Shown here: one piece after another, positions 35,572 through 43,458 of the stretch
How the letters are laid out: each line of letters begins with the position of its first letter
How positions within the stretch are numbered: the stretch's first letter is position 1
From: Methylobacterium planeticum
Lineage (GTDB): Bacteria > Pseudomonadota > Alphaproteobacteria > Rhizobiales > Beijerinckiaceae
Direction: 5' to 3'
DNA: 64,000 nt
NCBI RefSeq assembly: GCF_008806345.1
Contig: NZ_VZZJ01000022.1
Span: 1-64,000, forward strand
Notes under the pieces: model-generated
Told to the model about the DNA's origin: nothing
Database searches by the model: none
Seen by the model: only the letters and a program-made list of their open reading frames with translations
Position numbers and translations under genes: made by a program

Positions 35572-35919
35572 ATGACCCCCATCGTCCTCGCCCTCAATTT
35601 CGCCCTGAGCTTCGCCGGCCTGGCGGCGCTCGCCCTCAGCCTCGACCGGCATCACCGCGACGCCTTCCTCAGCCGCCCCCCAAAGGCCCGGGCCCGCGGC
35701 CTGCGGGTCGCGGGCTGGGCCGGGATCCTGCTGTCGCTCGCCGCCTCCGTCGCCCTGGAGGGCTGGAATTTCGGGCCGGTCCAGTGGATCGGCGCGCTCA
35801 CCGGCGCGAGCCTCCTCGTGGTGGCCCTGCTCTCCTACCGCCCGGGCTGGCTCCGGCCGGCCGCGCTGGCGGCCCTGCCGCTGGCGCTGATCGCGCTGCC
35901 CTTCGCGCTGCGCGGCTGA
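35572..35919 (+). CDS. DUF3325-like small membrane protein
   Basis: The 115-residue protein has four hydrophobic segments (VLALNFALSFAGLAALALSL, VAGWAGILLSLAASVAL, WIGALTGASLLVVALLSY, LAALPLALIALPFAL) and the conserved DRHHRDAF at about 26-33. It is the third gene of the plus-strand operon after the DUF3649-like and PepSY proteins, which together are a known iron-uptake arrangement. No homologue with a proven role is known to me. Confidence 0.78.
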   Translation: MTPIVLALNFALSFAGLAALALSLDRHHRDAFLSRPPKARARGLRVAGWAGILLSLAASVALEGWNFGPVQWIGALTGASLLVVALLSYRPGWLRPAALAALPLALIALPFALRG

Positions 35920-36006
35920 GGGCCCGTTTCGCCGCGGACCGGCCGGATGGCGCCGCCGGGCCTTCGGGGGCATAGTCGGACCCGGGGGCTGCCGGGAGGG
36001 TTCGGT

Positions 36007-36846
36007 GTGCGGCAGGCATTCGCGCTGCGGGGCGTCGTCGGGCTCGTCACCGGCGCGGGCAGCGGCATCGGCGCGGCCTTGGCCCGCGCGCTCGCCGCGA
36101 GGGGCACGGCGCTCGCCCTGGTCGACCGCGACGCGGACGGGCTGGCGGCCACCCTGCGGGCCGTGGCGGATCTCGGCGGCAGCGCGAGCGGCCACGTCCT
36201 CGACCTCGCGGATCCCGGGGCGATCGAGGCGCTCCCCGCCGAGATCGAGGCCCGGTTCGGCCGCCTCGACCTTCTCGTCAACAACGCGGGCGTGGCCCTC
36301 GGCGGGCGCTTCGAAGACACGGACCTCGCCGATTTCGAGTGGCTGATGGACGTGAACTTCCGCGCGGTGGTGCGGATGACCCACGCCTTCCTGCCGCTCC
36401 TGACCCGGGCGCCCATGGCCCAGATCGTCAACGTCTCGAGCCTCTACGGCCTGATCGCGCCGCCGGGCCAGACCGCCTACGCGGCCAGCAAGTTCGCGGT
36501 GCGGGGCTTCAGCGAGGCGCTGCGGCACGAATATGCCGGCACCGCCCTCGGCGTCACCCTGGTGCATCCGGGCGGCGTCGCGACGGGCATCGCCCGCAAC
36601 GCGCGCCACCCCCGCGGCCTCGATCCGGCGAGCGCCGAGGAGGCCCGGATCGCCTTCGAGCGCTTCCTGCGCCTCAGCCCGGACGCCGCCGCCGCCGAGA
36701 TCCTGCGGGGGATCGAGCGCCGGGCGCCCCGGGTCATGGTCGGGCGGGATGCCAGGCAGGTCGCGTTCCTGCAGCGCCTGATGCCCGTCGGGTACTGGGC
36801 GCCGCTGGCGCGCCTCACGGGACAGAGGCGGTCGGGGCCGCGATGA
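36007..36846 (+). CDS. Short-chain dehydrogenase/reductase
   Basis: The 279-residue classical SDR has the NAD(P) site GLVTGAGSGIGAALARAL, NNAGVALGG, the catalytic serine in IVNVSSLYG and Y-x3-K in AYAASKFAV. GTG at 36007 is chosen because GGAGGG stands 7 nt upstream; the upstream frame to 35947 has no homology. Its stop overlaps the ATG of the hydrolase gene (ATGA). Together with that hydrolase and a flavin monooxygenase it forms a three-gene operon that could oxidise an alcohol, insert oxygen in the ketone and cleave the ester. Confidence 0.9.
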   Translation: MRQAFALRGVVGLVTGAGSGIGAALARALAARGTALALVDRDADGLAATLRAVADLGGSASGHVLDLADPGAIEALPAEIEARFGRLDLLVNNAGVALGGRFEDTDLADFEWLMDVNFRAVVRMTHAFLPLLTRAPMAQIVNVSSLYGLIAPPGQTAYAASKFAVRGFSEALRHEYAGTALGVTLVHPGGVATGIARNARHPRGLDPASAEEARIAFERFLRLSPDAAAAEILRGIERRAPRVMVGRDARQVAFLQRLMPVGYWAPLARLTGQRRSGPR

Positions 36847-37754
36847 CGAGCTTGCGCGCCCACGCCTATGCCTGGCTGGTGAAGCGGAACGTGCGCGCCC
36901 GCCTCGGCCGGATGCTCGACGTCGAGCGGGTGCGGCGGACCCTGGAGACGCCGGCCTTCCCGGACCCCGGCGGCGTCGCCTACGAGCCCGGCTCGGTCGG
37001 CGGCATCGCTGGCGAGTGGATCCATCGCGAGGGGGCCGCGGGGAGGCCGCGCCTCCTCTACCTGCACGGGGGCGGCTTCATCGCCTGCTCGGCCCGCACC
37101 CACCGCCCCGTCACCGGCTACTTCGCCCAGCGCGGCTTCGCGGTCTTCGCGCCGAATTATCGCCTCGCGCCCGAGCACCCCTTCCCGGCCGCGATCGAGG
37201 ACGCGGTGGCGGTCTGGCGCGCCTTCGCGGCGGAGGGGCCGGCGGTCCTCGCGGGGGATTCGGCCGGCGGCAACCTCGCCCTCGCGCTGATGCTCAGCGC
37301 CCGCGAGGCGGGTCTCCCCCTGCCGCGGGCCGCCGCCCTGTTCTCGCCCGCGACGGATTTCCTGGGGGCCGGCGCCTCGCACACCGCCAATGCGGCCCGC
37401 GACGCGATGTTCGACCCCGAGGGCCTCGCCCAGCTCCTGCCCAACTACCTCGCGGGCGCCGATCCCGCGCAACCCCTCGCCTCGCCGCTCTACGCGGACC
37501 TTCGCGGCCTGCCGCCGCTCCTGCTCCATGTCGGCGAGCGGGAATTGCTGCGCGACGACGCGACCCGCCTCGCCGAGCGGGCGCGGGCGGCGGGCGTGCC
37601 GGCCGATCTCACGGTGTTCCCGGTGGTGCCGCATGTCTGGCAATTCGCCCACGGCTTCCTGCCGGAGGCGCGCCGCTCCCTCGACGGGGCGGTGGCCTTC
37701 CTGAAGGCCCACGCCGCGCCCGCGACGCCGCAGCCCGTCCCGACGAGGACCTGA
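36843..37754 (+). CDS. HSL-family alpha/beta-hydrolase (esterase)
   Basis: The 303-residue hydrolase belongs to the hormone-sensitive-lipase type: LLYLHGGGFIACSA holds the HGGG oxyanion motif, and AGDSAGGNLALALML holds the nucleophilic serine in GDSAG. The catalytic His lies in VPHVWQFAHGF and the Asp in the RELLRDDATRLAE segment. It follows the SDR with a 4-nt overlap and precedes the flavin monooxygenase by 3 nt. It would hydrolyse the ester or lactone produced by the monooxygenase. Confidence 0.92.
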   Translation: MTSLRAHAYAWLVKRNVRARLGRMLDVERVRRTLETPAFPDPGGVAYEPGSVGGIAGEWIHREGAAGRPRLLYLHGGGFIACSARTHRPVTGYFAQRGFAVFAPNYRLAPEHPFPAAIEDAVAVWRAFAAEGPAVLAGDSAGGNLALALMLSAREAGLPLPRAAALFSPATDFLGAGASHTANAARDAMFDPEGLAQLLPNYLAGADPAQPLASPLYADLRGLPPLLLHVGERELLRDDATRLAERARAAGVPADLTVFPVVPHVWQFAHGFLPEARRSLDGAVAFLKAHAAPATPQPVPTRT

Positions 37755-37757
37755 GTC

Positions 37758-39239
37758 ATGAGCGTTTCCGACGCGCCGCTCCCCGAGGGCCCCCTCGCCG
37801 TCCTGATCGTCGGATCCGGCTTCTCGGGACTCGCCATGGGCATCCGCTGCCGTCAGGCCGGCATCGCGCCCTTCGCCATCGTCGAGAAGGGCGACGGCAT
37901 CGGCGGCACCTGGCACGAGAACACCTATCCGGGGGCGGCCTGCGACATCCCCTCCCACCTCTACTCGCTCTCCTACGTGCCCAAGCACGATTGGTCGCGC
38001 CTCTACCCGCAGCAGCCCGAGATCGCCGCCTACCTGCGGGACACCGCGCGCGACCAGGGCCTCCTGCCCCACCTGCATCTGCGCACCGCCGTCACCGCCG
38101 CCACCTGGGACGAGGCCGAGGCCCTGTGGCGGGTCGAGACCAGCCGCGGCCCGGTCCGGGCGCGGGCGATCGTCTCCGGGATGGGCGGCCTGCACCACCC
38201 GGCCCTGCCGGACATCCCCGGCCGCGAGAGCTTCGCCGGCCCCGCCTTCCACTCGGCCGGCTGGGACCATGCCCGCGACCTCAGGGGCAAGCGCATCGGG
38301 GTGATCGGCACGGGCGCGAGCGCGATCCAGTTCGTGCCCGAGATCGCGCCCGGGGCCGCCCACCTCACCCTGTTCCAGCGCACGCCGGCCTGGATCATGC
38401 CCAAGCACGACCGCCCCATCACCGAGCGGGCGAAGCGCTCCTACCGCGGGCTTCCCCTCGCCCGGCGGCTGTTCCGCCTGTGGCTGTTCTGGATCCACGA
38501 GATCCGGGCCTTCCTCGGCTTCACCAAGGTCTCGCGGCTGACCGGGCAGGCCGAGGGGCTGGCCCGCCGCCACCTCGCCAAGGCCGTGCCCGACAAGGAC
38601 CTCCGGGCGAAGCTCACGCCGCGCTATCGGCTCGGCTGCAAGCGGGTGCTGATCTCGGACGATTTCTACCCGACGCTGATGCGCCCGAATGTCAGCCTGG
38701 AGACCGGGCGCATCGCCCGCATCACCCCCTCCGGCGTCGTCCTGGAGGATGGCGCGACGCGCGACCTCGACGTCCTCGTCTACGCGACCGGCTTCGACCT
38801 GACGGGGAGCTTCCGGACGCTCCACGTCGTCGGGCGCGGCGGCCTGACCCTGCGGCAGGCCTGGCGCGACGGCATGGGGGCGTTCCAGGGCATCTCGGTC
38901 TCGGGCTTCCCGAACCTGTTCCTGCTGATGGGGCCGAATACCGGGCTCGGCCACAACTCGATGATCCTGATGATCGAGGCGCAGGTGGAGCACGCCCTCT
39001 CCTGCCTCAGGGCGATGCGGAATACGGGCGTGCGGGTCTTCGACGTGAAGCCGGAGGCCCAGGCCCGCTTCCTCGCCGACGTGCAGGCGCGGCTGGCCGA
39101 CAGCATCTGGCAGACGGGCGGCTGCACCAGCTGGTACCAGGACGACAAGGGCCGCAACACCGCGCTCTGGCCGGGCTCCGTGCTGGCCTATCGCCGCGGG
39201 GCGCGGCGGGCGCGCCTCTCGGATTACCGGGTGTCCTGA
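37758..39239 (+). CDS. Flavin-containing monooxygenase (Baeyer-Villiger type)
   Basis: The 493-residue flavoprotein has the FAD site VLIVGSGFSGLAMGIRC, the GGTWHENTYPGAACDIPSHLYS motif of Baeyer-Villiger monooxygenases, and the NADPH site IGVIGTGASAIQFVPEI. It would turn a ketone into an ester or lactone with NADPH and O2. Gene order SDR-esterase-monooxygenase fits the successive steps of ketone degradation and resembles operons known in mycobacteria. The true substrate is open. Confidence 0.9.
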   Translation: MSVSDAPLPEGPLAVLIVGSGFSGLAMGIRCRQAGIAPFAIVEKGDGIGGTWHENTYPGAACDIPSHLYSLSYVPKHDWSRLYPQQPEIAAYLRDTARDQGLLPHLHLRTAVTAATWDEAEALWRVETSRGPVRARAIVSGMGGLHHPALPDIPGRESFAGPAFHSAGWDHARDLRGKRIGVIGTGASAIQFVPEIAPGAAHLTLFQRTPAWIMPKHDRPITERAKRSYRGLPLARRLFRLWLFWIHEIRAFLGFTKVSRLTGQAEGLARRHLAKAVPDKDLRAKLTPRYRLGCKRVLISDDFYPTLMRPNVSLETGRIARITPSGVVLEDGATRDLDVLVYATGFDLTGSFRTLHVVGRGGLTLRQAWRDGMGAFQGISVSGFPNLFLLMGPNTGLGHNSMILMIEAQVEHALSCLRAMRNTGVRVFDVKPEAQARFLADVQARLADSIWQTGGCTSWYQDDKGRNTALWPGSVLAYRRGARRARLSDYRVS

Positions 39240-39281
39240 GGGCGCCGGCACCCGGGAATCGGCCGCCGGCCCGGGCGGGGC

Positions 39282-39307
39282 GGAACAGGGTTCGCCGCCC
39301 GCCCGTT
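39282..39307 (+). promoter_or_regulatory. EcfG-type promoter for the 42-residue protein gene
   Basis: GGAAC (39282-39286), a 17-bp spacer and CGTT (39304-39307) match exactly the general stress sigma factor consensus GGAAC-N16/17-CGTT known in Methylobacterium and other alphaproteobacteria. It lies 52 bp before the ATG at 39360 and drives only that short gene. Confidence 0.75.
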
Positions 39308-39359
39308 ATCCTGGCAAAGCTGCGCCATTCGGGCAGCCTGCCCAGCACGAGGATGACCC

Positions 39360-39488
39360 ATGAGCCTGATCGGACGCATCGTCACGAAGATCCTCGGCAA
39401 CGAGGATCGCCCCACGGTCCGCGACGACCGCAATGCGGATTCCAGCAACCTGGTCGGCCGGATCGTCACCAAGCTCCTGCGCAAGTAG
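39360..39488 (+). CDS. 42-residue amphipathic protein with a duplicated GRIVTK motif
   Basis: A short gene is read from ATG at 39360 (GAGG ribosome site) to TAG at 39486-39488. The product begins MSLIGRIVTKILGN and ends NLVGRIVTKLLRK, so a basic amphipathic decapeptide (LIGRIVTKIL and LVGRIVTKLL) occurs twice around an acidic/basic centre. It would form two amphipathic helices, a layout that suits a peripheral membrane or toxin-like peptide. No family is recognised. An exact EcfG-type promoter upstream and a hairpin downstream make a real gene likely. Confidence 0.7.
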   Translation: MSLIGRIVTKILGNEDRPTVRDDRNADSSNLVGRIVTKLLRK

Positions 39489-39557
39489 CCCTTGGGCAGA
39501 ACTCCCGCGCGGGACTCTCGCGCATAACTCTCGGGCGGACCTCTTGCGCATCCGCGG

Positions 39558-39581
39558 CCCGGCAGCCCCCGCGCTGCCGGG
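39558..39581 (+). terminator. Hairpin after the 42-residue protein gene
   Basis: CCCGGCAGC and GCTGCCGGG form a 9-bp perfect stem with a 6-nt loop between the stops of the two convergent genes (42-residue protein and patatin-like protein). There is no T-run, so termination is possible but not certain. Confidence 0.4.
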
Positions 39582-39603
39582 TGCGGGCCGGCCCCGGGCC
39601 GGT

Positions 39604-40788
39604 CTATTGCGCGGCGGCCGTGATCGTCTTCACCAGGGGCGCCGCCGGCACCGTATGCTCCCAGAAGGCCCCCGTCCGGGCCTTGTCGTAGCCCGACTGG
39701 TAGAGCTGGCGCATGTAGCCGGTGTCGAACCCGCGCGCGGCCGAGGCCGTCGGCGCGCGCTCGTCGATATAGGTGAGATTGAACCCGATCCGGTTGGCGC
39801 GGGTGAACGCGTAGGTGGTGGCGAGCGCCGCCCGGCTGCGGGCGCGGCTGCCCGTGGTGAAGGAGCGCTCGACGATCGACAGGGTGTTGTTCCGGGTGAC
39901 GTCGAATTCCGGCTCGAGCCGCCCGTTGATCACCACGTAGATGTTGGCCCGCCCGTTGGTGCGCAGGCGTCCGTCGCGCAGCAGGAACGACTGGGGCAGG
40001 GTGAAGACCGGCGTCACCACGGAGCCGTCCACGTGCAGTTCCTGGAACGCGGCGTTGCCCGCCTGCACGTCGATGAGCTGGGGCGGGAACACGGCCGGGA
40101 TGCTGGCCGAGGCCGTGAGCACGTCGCGGAACAGGTCGACCGCGTTCGGCGCGCCGCTCGACGCGATGGCGCCCATGTTCCAGATGACGGCGCGCTGCGA
40201 ATCGAGGTTCGTCGTCACGACGAGGAGGCGGCGCCCCTTGGCGTGTTCGGCCGCGACCGCGGCGAGCAGGTCCGCCGTGACGTAGCGCCCGATCAGGTCG
40301 CGCAGGCGCCCGTCGCCGAACAGCCCGGACCCGAACAGCACGTTCGTCAGGCTCGGCGACTGCACCAGCGTCTCGGCGACGCCGCTGGTGTAGAACTCGG
40401 TCAGGTAGGCATCGTAGGCCGGACCCAGGAAGGCGAAGGGGGCGATCAGCGCGCCCGTGCTGACGCCCGAGACGAGGGAGAATTCCGGCCGGGTGCCCGA
40501 GGCGGTCCAGCCGTTGAGGACGCCGGCCCCGTAGGCCCCGTCCCCGCCGCCGCCGGACAGGGCGAGGTAGGTGAAGGCCTGGCGCCGCGCCTCAGGCCGG
40601 CCGGCCATCTCCGAGAAGGTCTCGGTCGAGGCATCCGCGAAGGCGCGGGCGGCCGGGATCCCGGGCACCGTCGCGAAGGCGCCCTGCTCGGCCGTGTAGG
40701 GAATGCGCGGCACCGAGGAGCAGGCCGCCAGGTGCCCCGCCAGCCCGAGCGCGAGCACGCCGCGCGACCATCCAAATCGACGTGACAT
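39604..40788 (-). CDS. Patatin-like phospholipase lipoprotein
   Basis: The 394-residue product has a lipoprotein signal peptide ending in LAAC (Cys near 23), then a patatin domain: the glycine-rich oxyanion loop GGGGDGAYGAG, the nucleophile GVSTG and the catalytic Asp in DGSVVTPV. It would be anchored to a membrane and cleave acyl groups from lipids. An exact EcfG-type promoter lies 38 bp before the ATG, which suggests control by the general stress response. It converges with the 42-residue gene. Confidence 0.9.
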   Translation of the reverse strand: MSRRFGWSRGVLALGLAGHLAACSSVPRIPYTAEQGAFATVPGIPAARAFADASTETFSEMAGRPEARRQAFTYLALSGGGGDGAYGAGVLNGWTASGTRPEFSLVSGVSTGALIAPFAFLGPAYDAYLTEFYTSGVAETLVQSPSLTNVLFGSGLFGDGRLRDLIGRYVTADLLAAVAAEHAKGRRLLVVTTNLDSQRAVIWNMGAIASSGAPNAVDLFRDVLTASASIPAVFPPQLIDVQAGNAAFQELHVDGSVVTPVFTLPQSFLLRDGRLRTNGRANIYVVINGRLEPEFDVTRNNTLSIVERSFTTGSRARSRAALATTYAFTRANRIGFNLTYIDERAPTASAARGFDTGYMRQLYQSGYDKARTGAFWEHTVPAAPLVKTITAAAQ

Positions 40789-40826
40789 CACGATGTTCCA
40801 GCGCTCAGCCTTCGACCCCTCAACCG

Positions 40827-40852
40827 AACGAGCTTGGCCATTCTAGCGTTCC
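40827..40852 (-). promoter_or_regulatory. EcfG-type promoter for the patatin-like gene
   Basis: Read on the minus strand, GGAAC (40852-40848), a 17-bp spacer and CGTT (40830-40827) match the general stress consensus exactly. It lies 38 bp before the patatin-like start. The rest of the gap to gcrA (40853-41211) shows no gene; one GACTC (GANTC) site lies at 40992-40996. Confidence 0.75.
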
Positions 40853-41211
40853 GATCGAAGCTGAGCAATTGACACGTTCGCGATCGTGCTGATGCAGACG
40901 GGCCACACAATCCGGCCGCGACGCCCCGCGACGGCGCGGCCGGGGCCTTTGACGGTGGAAACACCCACCCGTACGGCCAAGTCCGATCGTCGACTCTTGC
41001 ATCGTCCACGAGGCCTCTTGTAGGCTCGCCCCGTCGCCTGCGGGGTCACCCGTGGCGGCCATCACCAGTGGCGCATACCGACGGATCTCGCACCGGCAGG
41101 CCCTGCACCGACGCGTCACGCGCGCGGTCTGCGGTGCGCCTCGCGCGCCCGGTTCCGCGCCGATCCTGCCGGGGGCAGAAGCGGTGATCGCAGCGTTCGG
41201 AGGGGGCGACG

Positions 41212-41754
41212 ATGGAAGCAGGCCTGAGCTGGACGGACGAGCGCGTCGATCTGCTGCGCCGCCTGTGGGAAGACGGCCAGAGCGCCAGCAAGATCGCTGC
41301 GCAGCTCGGCGGCGTCACCCGCAACGCCGTCATCGGCAAGGTTCACCGCCTCGGTCTGGCAGGCCGGGTGAAGCCCCTGGCCGGCGCCCCCGTCGTGGCC
41401 CGCAAGCGCTCCGCGCGCGAGGCTGAGGCCGAGCCCGCCACGGCCGCCGAGATCGCCGCCGAGGCGCCCGAGCCGATCGCGATCACCTCGCACCGCCCGG
41501 CTCCCGATTTCCCGCCGGCACCGCCCGCCGCCGCCGTCGATACCGTGCCGCTCGCGGTCTCGGAGCGCGTGACGATCATGGACCTTCGCGAATCGATGTG
41601 CCGCTGGCCGATGGGCGATCCGACCACGCCGGAATTCCGCTTCTGCGGCGGCCGCTCCATCACGGGGCTGCCCTACTGCACCCACCACGCCCAGATCGCC
41701 TACCAGCCGGCGGCCGAGCGCAAGCGCGACCGCCGCGTCGCGGGCTTCCGCTGA
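41212..41754 (+). CDS. gcrA: Cell-cycle regulator GcrA
   Basis: GcrA is the alphaproteobacterial transcription co-factor that binds sigma70 holoenzyme and methylated GANTC promoters. The 180-residue protein has the helix-turn-helix WTDERVDLLRRLWEDGQSASKIAAQLGGVTRNAVIGKVHRLGL at its start, a variable Ala/Pro/Glu-rich middle, and the C-terminal CRWPMGDPTTPEFRFCGG and YCTHHAQIAY sigma-binding part with paired cysteine and histidine residues. A GGAGGGGG ribosome site precedes the ATG. A perfect 44-bp palindrome follows as terminator. Confidence 0.97.
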   Translation: MEAGLSWTDERVDLLRRLWEDGQSASKIAAQLGGVTRNAVIGKVHRLGLAGRVKPLAGAPVVARKRSAREAEAEPATAAEIAAEAPEPIAITSHRPAPDFPPAPPAAAVDTVPLAVSERVTIMDLRESMCRWPMGDPTTPEFRFCGGRSITGLPYCTHHAQIAYQPAAERKRDRRVAGFR

Positions 41755-41784
41755 CCGGCTGACCCGCGCGGCCTCGCGATCGGG

Positions 41785-41828
41785 ACCGAAAGGGCCGGTT
41801 CCGCCGCGGCGGAACCGGCCCTTTCGGT
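41785..41828. terminator. Perfect 44-bp palindrome between gcrA and phoB
   Basis: The 44 bp from 41785 to 41828 are a perfect inverted repeat without spacer (ACCGAAAGGGCC... to ...GGCCCTTTCGGT). They lie 30 bp after the gcrA stop and about 110 bp from the phoB stop, so the hairpin can end both convergent transcripts. CTTTCGGT supplies only a short T-run. Confidence 0.75.
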
Positions 41829-41935
41829 GTTCGGAGGAGCGCATCGTCCGGGCCGCCGCCGCGACGGGCGCCGGAGGTCGGAGGGATGGCGCGCGCGCTC
41901 GGGCCGGGGCGGTCCCTGCCCGGCCGGGCGAGGCC

Positions 41936-42637
41936 CTAGGCGGCGCTCGCGAACATCTCGTCGAAGGAGTAGCCGGAGCCGCGCACGGTGCGGATCGGGT
42001 CCGACTGGCGCGGCCGGTTGATCGCCTTGCGCAGGCGCCCGACATGCACGTCGACCGTGCGCTCGTCGATGTAGACGTCGTGGCCCCAGACGCCGTCGAG
42101 GAGCTGCTCGCGGGAGAAGACCCGGCCGGGGCTCTGCATCAGGAACTCGAGGAGCTTGAACTCGGTCGGTCCGAGATGGATCTCGCGCCCCGATCGGCGG
42201 ATGCGGTGGCTGACCCGGTCGAGCTCGATGTCGCCGGCGACCAGGAGGTTGGCCACGTGCGCGGGCTTGGCCCGGCGCAGGAGCGCCCGCACCCGGGCGA
42301 GCAGCTCCGGCACCGAGAACGGCTTGACGATGTAGTCGTCCGCCCCCGTGCCGAGGCCGCGGATGCGGTCGCCCTCCTCGCCCCGGGCGGTCAGCATGAT
42401 GATCGGCAGGCGCTCGGTCTCGCGTCGCGCCCGGATGCGGCGGCAGAGCTCGATCCCGGACAGGCCGGGCAGCATCCAGTCGAGCAGGATGAGGTCGGGA
42501 AGCTGTTCCTGCAGGCGAAGGTCGGCCTCGTCGCCCCGCGCGGCGGAATCGACGGCGTAGCCCTCGGCTTCGAGGTTGTAGCGGAGCAGGAGGGTCAGCG
42601 CCTCCTCGTCCTCGACGATCAGGATTCGGGTGCTCAT
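41936..42637 (-). CDS. phoB: Phosphate regulon response regulator PhoB
   Basis: The 233-residue OmpR-type response regulator has the receiver domain (ILIVEDEEAL, DLILLDWMLPG with the phospho-Asp, LTARGEEGDR, K in IVKPFSVPEL) and a C-terminal winged helix (GRVFSREQLLDGVWGHDVYIDERTVDVHVGRLRKAIN). It activates phosphate starvation genes through the Pho box. The ATG at 42637 is used; a GTG at 42643 is also in frame. It ends the pstSCAB-phoU-phoB order; phoR is not in the window. Confidence 0.95.
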   Translation of the reverse strand: MSTRILIVEDEEALTLLLRYNLEAEGYAVDSAARGDEADLRLQEQLPDLILLDWMLPGLSGIELCRRIRARRETERLPIIMLTARGEEGDRIRGLGTGADDYIVKPFSVPELLARVRALLRRAKPAHVANLLVAGDIELDRVSHRIRRSGREIHLGPTEFKLLEFLMQSPGRVFSREQLLDGVWGHDVYIDERTVDVHVGRLRKAINRPRQSDPIRTVRGSGYSFDEMFASAA

Positions 42638-42677
42638 GCTCACGTGGTGGTCCGCCGCGGCCGTCTCGGTTCGGGTC

Positions 42678-43391
42678 TCAGGCCTGTGGGCTGATCGTGG
42701 CGTAGTTCGAGGCGTCGTTCTTCGGGCGCTCGGCGGTCAGGGTCTCGCCGGTGGCGAGGTAGTGGATCGTCTCGGCGATGTTGGTGGTGTGGTCGCCGAT
42801 GCGCTCGACGTTCTTGGCGCAGAACAGGAGGTGCGTGCAGAACGAGATGTTGCGCGGATCCTCCATCATGTAGGTCAGGAGCTCGCGGAACAGCGAGTTG
42901 TAGAGGGCGTCGATGGCGCCGTCGCGCTCCCAGACGTCGTGGGCGGCGACGGTGTCCTGGGCCCCGTAGGCGTCGAGCACGTCCTTGAGCTGCTCCTGGA
43001 CGAGGTCGCTCATGTGCTGCACGCCGAGCACGATCTTCTGTGGCTGGGCCTGGTCGCTGATCGCCACCACGCGCTTGGCGATGTTCTTGGCAAGGTCGCC
43101 GATGCGCTCGAGGTCGCCCGAGACGCGGATCGCCGAGACCGTCTCGCGCAGGTCGATGGCCAGCGGCTGGCGGCGCGCGATCAGCAGCACCGCACGCTCC
43201 TCGATCTCGCGCTGGAGCGCGTCGAGGCGCTTGTCGGCCACGATGACGTTCTGCGCCAGCACCGTATCCCGGCGCACCAGCGCGTCGCTCGCGTCGGTCA
43301 TCATCTTCTCGGCCACGCCTCCCATCTCGGAGATCGAGCGGCGCAGGTCCTCGAGATCGTTGTCGTAGGAGGAGACGATGTGTTCGGACAT
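42678..43391 (-). CDS. phoU: Phosphate signalling protein PhoU
   Basis: PhoU links the Pst transporter to the PhoR kinase and represses signalling when phosphate is plentiful. The 237-residue protein has the two helical repeats of the family, each with the metal-binding DLERIGDLAKNIAKR and NVERIGDHTTNIAE motifs. Length is normal. It follows pstB and precedes phoB in the same direction. Confidence 0.96.
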   Translation of the reverse strand: MSEHIVSSYDNDLEDLRRSISEMGGVAEKMMTDASDALVRRDTVLAQNVIVADKRLDALQREIEERAVLLIARRQPLAIDLRETVSAIRVSGDLERIGDLAKNIAKRVVAISDQAQPQKIVLGVQHMSDLVQEQLKDVLDAYGAQDTVAAHDVWERDGAIDALYNSLFRELLTYMMEDPRNISFCTHLLFCAKNVERIGDHTTNIAETIHYLATGETLTAERPKNDASNYATISPQA

Positions 43392-43458
43392 GATCGCTGG
43401 TCCTCGATCGGCCCGCGGGCCGGGATCGTGGTGAAGGGAGGAGAGCCCCGGCGGCGCC

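Noticed and set aside
36477-39251. 924-codon open frame on the minus strand
   Set aside because: It is antisense to the SDR, esterase and monooxygenase genes, which have clear catalytic motifs. The antisense product has no recognisable domain.
40992-40996. GACTC (GANTC) site upstream of gcrA as proof of CcrM control
   Set aside because: A single GANTC site is expected every few hundred base pairs by chance, so it is not evidence by itself.
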